DNA of 64,000 bases from assembly GCF_028372415.1 (NCBI RefSeq), contig NC_092876.1, forward strand, positions 65,482,885-65,546,884, read 5' to 3'. Source of the stretch: Notamacropus eugenii. Taxonomy: Eukaryota; Chordata; Mammalia; Diprotodontia; Macropodidae. Of this stretch, positions 10,965 to 20,615 are shown piece after piece. The notes under the pieces were generated by a model. That model had not been told where the DNA came from and did not search any database. It worked only from the letters and a program-made list of their open reading frames with translations. The translations under genes and the position numbers were made by a program. Numbering within the stretch: position 1 is the first letter of the stretch; each line of letters begins with the position of its first letter.

Positions 10965-11075
10965 AAAAAGTCTCTGCCCCTTTCTTAGCTTCAGTTTCCC
11001 CATCTGTAAAATGGGGCAAAATTAGACTAGATGACCTCCAACGTTCCTTCTAAGAAGTCTTAAGATCTTATGCTA
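10965..11075 (+). mobile_element. MIR/CORE SINE 3' half, sense
   Basis: 'tcagtttccccatctgtaaa' is followed by 'actagatgacctccaacgtt' and a worn tail 'aagtcttaagatcttatg'. Confidence 0.75.
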
Positions 11076-11079
11076 GGTC

Positions 11080-11910
11080 TTTCCCTCAGTTAAGGAAATT
11101 TCCTCCTTATCCAATTTCTCCCCCAACCTTCCTCCTTCCAGAAATTCATTATTGCCTGCTATCTTGGGAAGGAGACTTTAGCAATTCTCTTTCCTTGACT
11201 GCCTCACCTCCTTTCCCCTCCATCTAGTCCCTAGACCAGGTCAGATTTCTCCTCAGATCAGAGCAGGGACCTTTCTGGGGACCTGGTTTCCAAAGAATCT
11301 TTGAGATTCCTTTCTAGGCCCTGGCTAATGGAGTCCCTGCCTGTGGCCAAGGTAGTTCCATCCTCTATGGGTGGAAAGTCATAGCAGTGAGTTTCACATG
11401 CCCCTCCTCCCCTTTTGTCCTCCTCCTTTCCTTTGAAAGATAATTATCTTTAAGCAGAAATATGAGGGCACTTGAGATTGTCAACATTTGTGTTGAAGTG
11501 CCTAAATAAACCTCTCTTTATACTTGCCTTACTCTACTTCCAGGTGAGTCCCCTTTGTTCCTCTTCTGAAAAGTGGTGGAGGGCTCCTCCCCAATATTTT
11601 TCAGCTTCAGTTGTGTCATGGTAGTATAGGGGCTTATGAATAGAAGAACAAGGATGTCTGGTGCTTGGGTTGCTATTTTCTCCCAGAGAGTAGCTCTGAA
11701 TTCATGGAAGTGATGCCGTTGAGTGACCTCCACTCCTACTCAGACAGTCGTGTGGAGAGAAGCCATAGGTATCAAGGCATAATTCCAGTCCGATGCCAGA
11801 GATGCAACCCTGGAGGCCTACCTCCTGACATTTTGATATGTTGGATCATGGTGGGGATGGGGGGAAGGGAGAGGGAGGAAACCCATCATAGACTCCCTGA
11901 AGGGGAAGAG
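11080..11910. other. No gene seen; non-repetitive intergenic DNA
   Basis: Unique-looking sequence with short frames of 71-84 codons on both strands and no recognisable protein or repeat signature. Confidence 0.5.
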
Positions 11911-11916
11911 ACTTCA

Positions 11917-12100
11917 TGAGATAAGATCACAGATATAGAACCAAAATTCATCTAGTCCAACCCTCATTTTTTAGAGATGAGGAAACTGAGGCCCAAGAGA
12001 TGATTGAGGTCATACAAGTCAAGTAAATCACCAAGTTGGAATGGGAACCCAAATGTCCAAATCCAATGCATTTTCCATTGAGCTCTGCTCACCCAATTCA
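11917..12100 (-). mobile_element. MIR/CORE SINE, antisense
   Basis: 'catctagtccaaccctcatt', 'agatgaggaaactgaggccc', 'gaggtcatacaagtcaagta' and 'aatccaatgcattttccatt' form an almost complete antisense CORE-SINE. Confidence 0.85.
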
Positions 12101-12429
12101 TTCTTTCTTGGATTCTTTTCTCTAACAAATCTGATAAGGGGCCTTTGGGCCTCAACTTGGAGGTCTCCAACGAGCAACCCTAAAGGAAGAGAAATCACAG
12201 GGTGGCTAAGCTTTGTTTATGTTCATTTGTATCTCCTAGGTGAGCTTTCAGAAGCCTGGCAACGAGGTGGCTGCCATCAGATGTGGCTGTCCAGACAGCA
12301 GTGAGGGATGGTTTATGTCCCGTGACATACCTGCTGTTCTCTGCTTTATCTGGATATTTTTCTTCTTTCCCCCTAGATTCCTCCTGAACCTCATTAAATG
12401 CATTTTATCCCTAAGCAAGAGACTTTTCA

Positions 12430-12527
12430 TTCAATCCAGCATAATTCAATTGAGCACCTACTATGTGTCAGGCACTGTACTAAACTGGGAATATGATTAA
12501 GGAAACAAAGACAATTCTTGCCCTCTA
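12430..12527 (+). mobile_element. Ancient interspersed repeat, left half (split by RTE)
   Basis: 'gagcacctactatgtgtcag' and 'gcactgtactaaactgggaa', then 'aagacaattcttgccctc', match a widespread mammalian repeat also seen near 19560, 30850, 53265 and 54125. It breaks at 12527 and resumes at 15945 ('ttcttgccatctaatgggga'), so the RTE LINE inserted into it. Confidence 0.75.
12515..12527. repeat. Target-site duplication of the RTE insertion, left copy
   Basis: ttcttgccctcta here matches ttcttgccatcta at 15945-15957 at 12 of 13 positions. The two copies bracket the twin-primed RTE. Confidence 0.85.
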
Positions 12528-13722
12528 GTAGTAGTAGTAGCTATCCTTCTTTCTCGAAGAGGACCAAAACAACTTCACCATGACAAAGTGAAGTTTCAGT
12601 GTGTCTGACTGTGGCTGATCAGACCAATACGAGCTTGGAATGTTCTACCACAGGTTGGGCACAGACAGTCTGTATGAATATTTGGGGTGGATAGCCCAAA
12701 TTTGCGCATCCTGTGTTTACTTTGTGCTGTCTCAATTCTACTTTGCTCACAGAGAGCAGCACTTTTTCTGATGTGGGCATGCCATGCTGAGCAGTCCTGT
12801 GGCAGTGTCTCCCATGTTACAAATTCAAATCCAAAGTTCTTGAGAGAGACCTTGAGTGTGTCCTTGTATTGCTTCTTCTGACCACCATGTGATCACCTGC
12901 CCCATGTGAGTTCTCCATGAAATAATCTTTTTGACAAGTGTACATTTTGCATTCAAACAATGTGGCCAGCCCATCGGAGTTACACTATCTTAAGCATAGT
13001 TTGAATGCTTGGCAGTTCAGCTTGAGCAAGGACTTCAGTGTCTGGTACCTTATCCTGCCAGGTGATCCTCAGAATCTTCCTAACACAGTTCAAATGGAAG
13101 CGATTCAGTTTCCTGGCATGGCGCTGGTAGACTGTTCATGTTTCACAGGCATACAACAGTGAAGTCAGCACAATGGCTCTGTAGACCTTCAGTTTGGTAG
13201 TCAGTCAAATACCTCTTCTCTTCCAAACTTTCCTTCAGAGCCTCCCAAACACTGAGCTAGCTCTGGCAATGTGTGCATCAACCTCATTGTAAATGTGTAC
13301 AACCCTGGAAAGTATACTACCAAGGTAAGTGAGCTTATCCACAGCATTCAAAACTTTTCCATTTGTTGTAACCGATAGTTCCACATATGTATGGTGTGGT
13401 GGTGGCTGATGGAGCATCTGTGTTTTCTTGGTGTTAATTTTTAGGCCAAAATTATCACAGGCAGCAGAGAATTGATCCATACTTTGTTGCATCTTGGCTT
13501 CAGAGGCTGCATTGAGTGCACAATCATCTACAAAGGGAAGATCATGCACCAACACTCCCTCCACTTTGGTCTTGGCTTGTAGCCTTTTCAAACTGAAGAA
13601 CTTATTTCTCACTGGAAGCAGCAGTGGCATTCGGCAGCCCCTTGGGTGTCTGAGCAGCCTTTTAAGGATCACACTGCTCACCTCCTGGTGTGAGGAAGGG
13701 AGCTAGAAAAGGTGCCCTAAAC
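12528..13722 (-). mobile_element. RTE-clade LINE, 3' half (RT core to tail), minus strand
   Basis: Minus-strand translation of 13681-13235 gives the reverse transcriptase core and thumb: 'SLKRLQAKTKV', catalytic 'FVDDCALNAASEAKMQQSMD' (usual YADD), 'CDNFGLKINTKKTQMLHQ' and 'LTYLGSILSRVVHI'. These are typical of RTE/CFDP2-like elements. Further 3' sequence ends in a (CTA)n tail at 12528-12540. This is the sense-oriented 3' part of a twin-primed insertion; its 5' part is inverted at 13735-15944. The open reading frame is broken past the thumb. RTE1_MD is the likely family. Confidence 0.88.
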
Positions 13723-13734
13723 ATTATCTGCTTA

Positions 13735-15944
13735 CCCAACCCTGGTCTGATTACCACGGCAGGAGGGGAATCCCACTATGCAGTCAAAACACACACACAC
13801 AAAATGTAAAAAGTATACAAAAACATCTACAAAAATGATTCCACTCACCATTGACACACTTATGGACAACACAAAATTCAGTAGACCTGAAAGATGAACT
13901 ATTCTTGTTGCAAGAGAACTCAACAGGTATCACATCCAAATAGCAGCCCTGAGTGAAACAAGGCTGGCAAATGAAGGCCAGCTTACTGAAGTTGGAGCTG
14001 GATACACATTTTTCTGGAGTGGTTGCAGTGAAGGGGAGCCCCATGAAGCTGGTGCGGGTTTTGCAATCAAAATTTTGCAAATAAAACTAATCTAGTCAGC
14101 AAGTTGGCATGCCTACCAAAAAGAGTGAATGACAGGCTCATGTTAATGCAATTGCCACTTGCAGGAAAATGTCATGCCACCATCATCAGTGCCTATGCTC
14201 CCACCATGACGAACCCTGATGAGGTCACAGAAAAATTTTATGAAGACCTAGAGACCCTTATCATCAATGTGCCAAAAGAAGACAAGCTTATCATTCTGGG
14301 TGACTTTAATACTAGAGTAGGCTCTGACTACCAGACTTGGCAGGGAGTCCTAGGGAGGAAAGGAGTTGGAAACAGCAACAGCAGTGATCATTTACTACTG
14401 AAGACTTGTGCATCACATGACCTTCTTATCACCAACACTAAACACAATAAAACTTCATAGATGCACCCTTGCAGCAAACATTAGCATCTAAAAGACTATG
14501 TGATTGTAAGGAGAAGAGACAGACAAGATGCGAGAGTGACAGAGGCAATGTGTGGTGCAGAGTGTTGGACTGATCATAGGCTTATCTTTTCCAAGCTAAA
14601 TATTTGCATTCATTAAAAGCACCTCTCCCAAGACAAAATGACTACTAGAAGAATTAATGTCAACAAATTAGAGCTCTTCTCTGAGCGTGAACAGTTTGTC
14701 GCTAACTAGGAGGGAAAGTTGAGCCAACACATAGTTGGCAACAGTGGGGCAGAAATGGAGTGGTCAATTTTCAGAGATTTGGTATACAGCACTGCATTTG
14801 ATCATCTGGTTCAGAATGCTCACAAACACCAAGACTGGTTTGATGAAAATTATAGGGAAATTCAGAAGCTGCCAAATGAAAAACGAGAACTCCATAGGAT
14901 ATACCAGCAGGATAGTTCATCCACCTCTAAGAAGGCAGCATTTAATTCCATCAAAAGCAAAGTACAAGCAAAGTATAGAGAGATGCAGGATTCCTGGCTC
15001 AGTAAGAAGGCAGAAATTCAGTTTTATGCTGACAATAACAATCCAAAACGCTTTTATGATTCTCTGAAAGCTATTTATAGACGAAAAACCTATGGTGCAT
15101 CACAACTACTCAGTGCTGATGGAGCCACATTGATTAGTGATAAGGACATGATTCTAGAGAGATGGGCTGAATACTCCCTTAGTGTTCTCAACAGAACATC
15201 ATCAATCAATGCTGAGGTCATTGGCCATTTACCTCAGGTTGAAGTCAATCCCTCCTTAGCTGAACTTTCAACTGAAGAAGAGGTTTTGAGGGCCATTAGG
15301 CTCCTTTCATGTGGCAAAGCACCTGGTGCTGGTTTTATTCCAGCTGACATTTACAAGGTAGGGGGACCATTGCTCATACAAAAGCCAATTGAAATTCTCC
15401 AGGTTATATAGCAAGAGGAAGTTATCCCCCAGGAGTTCAAGGATGCCTCCATTGTCCTTCTTTATAAAGGTAAAGAGAATAAATTGTCCTGAGACAATCA
15501 TAGGGGGATTTCTTTCTTAGCCATTGCTGGCAAAATTCTTGCTAGAGTCCTCCTTAATAGGCTGATCCTTCACCTGGAAGATGGTCATATACTTGAGAGC
15601 CAGTGTGGCTTCAGAAAGGGCCAAGGAACAGCCAATATGGTGTTTGCTGACCACCAACTCCAGGAGAAATGCCAGGAGCAGAACAGAGGTCTGTACACAA
15701 CTAGATCTGACCAAGTTCTTTGATGCTGTTAATTGTGAGGGCTTATAGAAAATTATGTCAAAATTTTGGTTGCCTGGAGAAGTTCATCAGAACTGTACAT
15801 CAATTTCATGATGGCATATTTGCCCAGGTTCTGGATAATGGATAATGCTCTTGTGCCTTCTCAGTCACCAATGGAGTGAGACAGGGCTGTGTGCTTGCTC
15901 CCATGCTTTTTAGCATGATGTTTTCAGCTATGTTGTCAAATACT
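13735..15944 (+). mobile_element. RTE-clade LINE, 5' half (endonuclease to RT), inverted, plus strand
   Basis: Plus-strand translations show the apurinic endonuclease ('IISAYAPTMTNPDEVTEKFY', 'IILGDFNTRVGSD', 'ASHDLLITNT'), the linker ('HQDWFDENYREIQKLPNEKR', 'KAPGAGFIPADIYKVGGP') and the first RT blocks ('SQCGFRKGQGTANMVF' and 'RQGCVLAPMLFSMMFSAML'). The coding frame has several stops and shifts. It breaks at the 'AMLSN' point, where the opposite-strand half begins, so the two halves together cover one RTE. Right flank 15945-15957 repeats the left flank 12515-12527. Confidence 0.9.
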
Positions 15945-15957
15945 TTCTTGCCATCTA
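15945..15957. repeat. Target-site duplication of the RTE insertion, right copy
   Basis: Partner of 12515-12527. The ancient host repeat continues rightwards from here as 'aatggggagacaacatgtaa'. Confidence 0.85.
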
Positions 15958-15989
15958 ATGGGGAGACAACATGTAAAAGGAAGATGAGA

Positions 15990-16885
15990 CTTCCCAGAGC
16001 CAAGATGGTGGAAGAAGTAGTAAATTGCCATCACTCTCTCATATTCGCTTACAAAGAATCATAAAATAACACCCCAAAATAAATCTTGGAACAGCAGAAC
16101 CAGCAAAAAGATGGGTAAACAATCTTTGAGCCCAAGAAACTTGGACAATTGGCAGGAAAGGTCTGTATCACTTCAGGAAAAGGGGAGGGTAGATCAAGAC
16201 AGGAAGCATCCCAGCAAACCAGCAGCAAGCCCCACATCAGCAAACCAGTAGGAGATCCTGAGCCCCAGGGCAGTGGAGCAGGCAACACCAGGACCCTACA
16301 CTTGCCTCAGTATAGCCAGGGGGACAGGCAGACTCCACTCTGCTCCACATGCTTCCGCATAGCCCTGAGTAAGCAGATGGCTGCCAGTGGCCAGACCACC
16401 ACATGCTTCAGTGTGGATCCAGGAAAACACAGAAACACCCCACCAGCCTCAGCACATGCAAGACGCCACCACTAGGACCCCAGCTCAGCACCAGATAAGC
16501 TGCCAGACCCCTATGACCTTCAGCAATGCCACCCACCCTTCCCACCCCACCCGCTCCCTTAGTACAGCACAAGACTTGAGGGTCCTGAATGGGGCTCAGA
16601 GAAACATCAGTACAGCACCAGGCAAACAGCAACTACCTGCAGTCTCTCACACAAGAAGCCTGAGACAATACCCCTCCCACCCTGCAGCTTAAAAGTCATT
16701 ATAAAAGAGTTGGAGAAAAACTGGGAAAAGAAGTGAGAGTGATACAAGAGAATTATGGGTAAAGAGTCAACAACTTGAAGAGAGAAAACAATTTTAAAAA
16801 GTAGAATTGGCCAAATGGAAAAGGAGATACAAAAATCCATGGAAGAAAGCAACTCCTTAAAAAGTACAATTGGCTAAATGGAAAA
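15990..16885 (+). mobile_element. L1/HAL1 5' fragment, plus strand
   Basis: Starts with the marsupial L1-type 5' end 'cagagccaagatggtggaag', shared with the HAL1 at 20616. It runs through 5' UTR and enters the ORF1 coiled-coil region ('ggaaaaggagatacaaaaat', 'gaagaaagcaactccttaaa'). It stops abruptly near 16885 with a short A run, so it lacks the rest of ORF1 and the 3' end. It sits within the same ancient repeat that hosts the RTE. An autonomous L1 or a HAL1 could be the source. Confidence 0.75.
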
Positions 16886-17210
16886 AATAAGTACACAAGC
16901 TAATTGAAGACAATAAAAGGAAGGTAGAAAGTGGGGGGAGGGAGGTAGGCATCAGGGAGTACCCTGAGAGGGGGAAGGGAAACAAGCAGAGCTGCTGATG
17001 GAAAGTGGAGAATTACCTATATCTTACTTTATAGTCCAAGAAGCAAATTCCTTCCTGCACCACTTTAGAAAACTTTGAGTCAGATTGATCTTCACTTTAC
17101 ATATTCTTTTTCATTTTCCAAAAATCCTATCTTCAGCTGGCAACTGAGATAAAGGCACTACCTACACTTTTCAGTTTCCTGCCAGGTTTTTGTAATGCCT
17201 GGCGGAGGGA
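16885..17210. other. Ancient repeat remnant and unassigned DNA
   Basis: The first about 100 bases ('aagtacacaagctaattgaa') look like the continuation of the repeat interrupted at 12527 and 15985. The rest is purine-rich and not recognised. Confidence 0.4.
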
Positions 17211-17212
17211 TT

Positions 17213-17372
17213 CTACACTTAGGGGGGCCATGAATGTGTTTTAAAAAAAATTTGATTGTGATATTTCAATATGCTTGGTTCCTATGGATTTTGTTGAATG
17301 TATTTAAAAATATGATTCTGAGAAAGGGGTGTGTGTCTCTAGACTTCCTTGGACTGCTCAAGGGGGCCAAGT
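17213..17372 (+). mobile_element. hAT-Charlie-like non-autonomous transposon fragment
   Basis: 'gattgtgatatttcaatatg', 'ggatttttgttgaatgta'-like sequence and 'tgattctgagaaaggggtg' are the internal and right-end landmarks of the same element family found at 49013-49195 and 63243-63650. The terminal 'aagaacccctg' repeat is lost. Confidence 0.6.
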
Positions 17373-17502
17373 TTTCCCTCCAGAAGTGAAGAAGCTCTCC
17401 CTTAGAGTCTCTTTCCAGGTTCATTCCCACATGGATTGCCAGAAGAGGGTAAAAAACATTTAGCACAGTGCCTGGAACATAGTAGGTATTATATACATAC
17501 AT

Positions 17503-17720
17503 ATTCTTTTCCCGTTCCTCCTCCCCTTTTCCATTTCCCTATTTCCTTCCTCTCTTCCTTTTCCCCTTTCTCCCTCACTCCTCCCCCTTTTCTTTCCCCT
17601 TTTCTCTTTCCCCTCCCCCTCCCTCTTCTCCTTCCTTCCTCTTTAGTCTCCCCCTCCCCCTTCCCCTTGCCTTCTTCCTTCTTTTCCTTCTCCCCCTCCC
17701 TTTCCCTCCTCTTTACCAGG
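17503..17720 (+). repeat. Pyrimidine-rich (CCCTTT)n-like tract
   Basis: About 218 bases almost free of purines on this strand, with mirror-like CCCTTTTCC blocks. An L2/MIR tail ('agcacagtgcctggaacata') precedes it at 17455. The long frames across both strands are due to composition. Confidence 0.9.
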
Positions 17721-17764
17721 TTTGTCATGCCATGGGAAGGCAATACACCTCTTCATTGTCTATT

Positions 17765-17925
17765 ATGATAAGCAAGGTATCACAGTAGAAAGAGAACTGA
17801 ACCTGGAGTCAAAAGACATGAGTTCAAATCTTGTCTCAGGCACTTAATAGCTGTGTGTCTGTGACCAAATCACTGAACCTCTCAGACCACAGCCTCCTCA
17901 TCTGTAAAATGGGGATAATAACCCT
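17765..17925 (+). mobile_element. MIR-type SINE, sense
   Basis: 'gaacctggagtcaaaagaca', 'ttaatagctgtgtgtctgtg' and 'cagcctcctcatctgtaaaa' give a nearly complete sense MIR head and core. Confidence 0.85.
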
Positions 17926-18245
17926 CAAACCTGGAACACTCTCCCTCCTCTGCTCTGACCACTGACCGCCCTGTCTCCCTTAAGTCCCAACTAAAATCCT
18001 TCCTCCTACAGGAAGCCTTCTCCAACCCACCTTGATTGTAGCAAACTGCCTTGTGGTCATTATCTCCTATTTATACCTTACAGAACTGGCTTTGCTTAGA
18101 TTTATTCACATGGTGTCTCCCCCATTAGATTGTAAAGTCTCTCAGGGCAGGGGCTGTCTTTTGCCTCATTTTGTATTTCTGGCACTTGGCACAGTTCTTG
18201 ACACATAGTAGGTGCTTAATAAATGTTTGTTGATTGGTTGACTGA
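17925..18245 (+). mobile_element. L2 LINE 3' end
   Basis: 'aagtcccaactaaaatcctt', 'caggaagccttctccaaccc', 'cattagattgtaaagtctct', 'cagggcaggggctgtctttt' and 'aataaatgtttgttgattgg' follow the L2 ORF2 end, 3' UTR and tail in order. Confidence 0.88.
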
Positions 18246-18398
18246 TTGTGGTCTTCCTAGCTCCAGTTAGCATTTATAGAGCACCTTGGGAACAGAGATA
18301 GGGACCAAAGTTGTGATTTTATTGGTATAGGGACCTCCCAGATGAGGAAACTCCCTCTACCTGTGCAGGTAGACACCTTCCAAGGTGGTTGCCTGGTT

Positions 18399-18412
18399 GG
18401 GGGGGGGGGGGG
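18399..18412 (+). repeat. Poly-G tract, 14 bases
   Basis: Uninterrupted G14 between a SINE remnant (18265-18360) and unassigned sequence. Confidence 0.9.
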
Positions 18413-18539
18413 AAGGTGTGATGGGACATGGAAGAGGAGTGATTTGGGTAGCAGATGTGTAGCAGGCAGACATAGTGAGTGCAAAGTGATTTTCAGACAT
18501 TGTCATCTGAGCTTTCCCTTCCCGCTGTGACAAAAGTGC

Positions 18540-19330
18540 TGATATTATCCCCATTTTGTAACTGAAGAAATTGATGATCAGAGAGGCTAGTAACATGCCC
18601 AAAGTCATGCACATGTGTCAGAGGCAGGCTTGAGTCTCTCTTCACTCAAAGTCCATGACTTTGAATCTTCTCCATCTTTCCCCCCCACCCCCAACCTTGC
18701 CTTCAAGGCTCAGACCCACCATTTACCAACCTAGTGACCTTGGATAAGTCTCTTCCTTGTTTCTTGACTCATTTTTTATATAGACCAAATGAGAACAGCA
18801 GCCCTCGACCTACCTATTTCACAGGGTTGGGGAGAGAGTCAGATGACATTATGAACACAAAGATTCTTTTAAAGGGGGAGGGAGGAATTAACCTAGGAGA
18901 CAGTGGGATATACTAAGAAGAACGTTAAGCTGTGAAGTCAGACGACTTGGGTTCAGATCTTGCCTCTGATGCTTGATACCTGTGTGACCTTCAGCAAATC
19001 ACTCCACTTCCCTGAGCCTCAGTTTCCTTACCTATAAAATAATTACCCTACAAGGTAACAGCTAGTCTGGAGCCCTGGGTTAACTGTGAGCCTGACCAGC
19101 TGTGTGACCACCTCTCTGGCCCTCAGTTCCCCATTCATGTTGTCTCTCCTAACCTCCACTTCTTGACATTTCTGGCTTCCCTTAGGACAGTTCAAATCCC
19201 ACCTTTGGCCAAACCCCTAAGCCTTGGTTTCTTCATCCGTAAAATGGGGATGCAAATGGCCCTTACTTCACTGGGCTGTGTCCAGGATCACATGAGATAA
19301 TCAGTGAGAGAAGTGTTTATAAATCTTCAT
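18540..19330. mobile_element. Cluster of four MIR-type SINEs
   Basis: 18540-18690 antisense ('ccccattttgtaactgaaga'); 18705-18860 sense ('gtgaccttggataagtctct'); 18905-19050 sense ('gtgaagtcagacgacttggg', 'tcagtttccttacctataaa'); 19210-19325 sense 3' half ('ttcttcatccgtaaaatggg', 'cacatgagataatcagtgag'). All are decayed CORE-SINEs. Confidence 0.75.
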
Positions 19331-20070
19331 AGAATTAACAAGACAAAAGCTGGAAGAGACCCCAGAGGTCTCTTGGTCCAACCCCTTTGTGTTACTATTG
19401 TCAGAGAAAAAATATCCATACTGGAAACCTTCCCCAGGTGTTAGACAGGCATTGATGATTATTATCATAGCTGCTTATAGAGTAGTACCAATTAGCTCTT
19501 AACCAATCACAAAGCACTTTCCCCTCACCCACCGAGTGAGTAGAAATACAGCATCAATCAATCAGTTGGACAACAAACACTTATTAAATGCCTACTGTGT
19601 GTGGGCCATCGTGCTAAGGGCTGAGGTTACAAAGAAAGGCAAAAACACAGTTCCTCCCATGGAGGGTTTGACGCCTAGTGGAGGAGATGTGTAATTAATT
19701 AGGTACTTACAAGATTTATAACCAGAAGAAAGAATGAGATCTTCAAGGAGAAGGGACTAGCAGCTAGAGGGATTATATCAGCTACGTTGCTACTATTATT
19801 GCTATCATTGCTGTTATTACCAGCAGTTATAGGGATAGGCAGAGACTTTTTGCAGAAGATGGGATCTGAACTGAGTCTTCAAGGAAGCCAGGGGTGTCAG
19901 GCGGTGGAGGTGAGGAGGGCAAGCATTGGTGGGAGGGAACGGAGTATCAGAGAGGGATCTGCCCAGAGTCACGCAGCTAGTTAACAATGGAGCAAAATCT
20001 CGAACCCAGAGTTTCTGGTTTTGAGTCAGAAACTCTTTCCACTAGACCACACTGCTCCTTGCATAGAATG
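19325..20070. mobile_element. Ancient repeat remnants and an antisense MIR
   Basis: 19325-19440 resembles the antisense 3' end of L3 or SINE ('ggaagagaccccagaggtct'). 19550-19760 is the 'ttattaaatgcctactgtgt' ancient repeat. 19930-20065 is an antisense MIR ('ctgcccagagtcacgcagct', 'gagtcagaaactctttccac'). Confidence 0.6.
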
Positions 20071-20600
20071 CATTTATTATAAGTTGGAAAACCCAGAATC
20101 TGTGGAAAGGGGCCAGGTCCATTGCAGTCTTCCACTTGTGGTCCACCCACACAGCAGCCTGGCTGTTTCCCCTCCCTGCTCCCTGAGTCCTGGCTCTGGG
20201 TGGTCATTCCTTCTCCCAGACCTACTAAGTATGCTCAGGGTGTCTGCTCCTGCCACCTCTGCCTGTGGTTTGGCAGGGACTGTGGTTTCTAAGCTGTGGA
20301 TTAATAGGGATATGAACCACTCAGGGCCACAGAAGCACTGACCTCCCATACTGGCCTGGTCTGGGCCTCTCCTCATAAGGGAAGCCTAAGTCTGAAAGAA
20401 ATCTCTAAAAGCCAGCCATTCCAGGTCCCTGCCCCCAGGCAGCCTCATAGTAAAACATCCATCACTGTGGATTCCTCTCATTTGTGATCATTTGGATAGG
20501 CCCTCAATGAGCTGATCTTTATACTAGTACAAAAAATAGATGGCTGAGAATGGGAGTGATGGAAATGGTCAGAGATAATTTTATTCAAATTGTCTTGCAT
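20070..20600. other. No gene seen; non-repetitive DNA
   Basis: Frames of 76-106 codons on both strands have no recognisable domain. No repeat recognised. Confidence 0.45.
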
Positions 20601-20601
20601 A

Positions 20602-20615
20602 GAATAGGATTGGGG
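20602..20615. repeat. HAL1 target-site duplication, left
   Basis: gaataggattgggg, against gaagaggattgggg at 23404-23417: 13 of 14 identical. Confidence 0.82.

Noticed and set aside
14719-15411. 230-codon frame as a host gene
   Set aside because: It is the endonuclease-RT linker and N-terminal RT of the RTE LINE, with stops before and after, inside a bounded insertion.
15990-16692. Frames of 101-108 codons rich in Thr, Pro and Ser
   Set aside because: They lie in the 5' UTR of an L1/HAL1 fragment.
20021-20376. Overlapping frames of 99-106 codons
   Set aside because: Opposite-strand frames of similar length with no domain, splice context or compositional signal.
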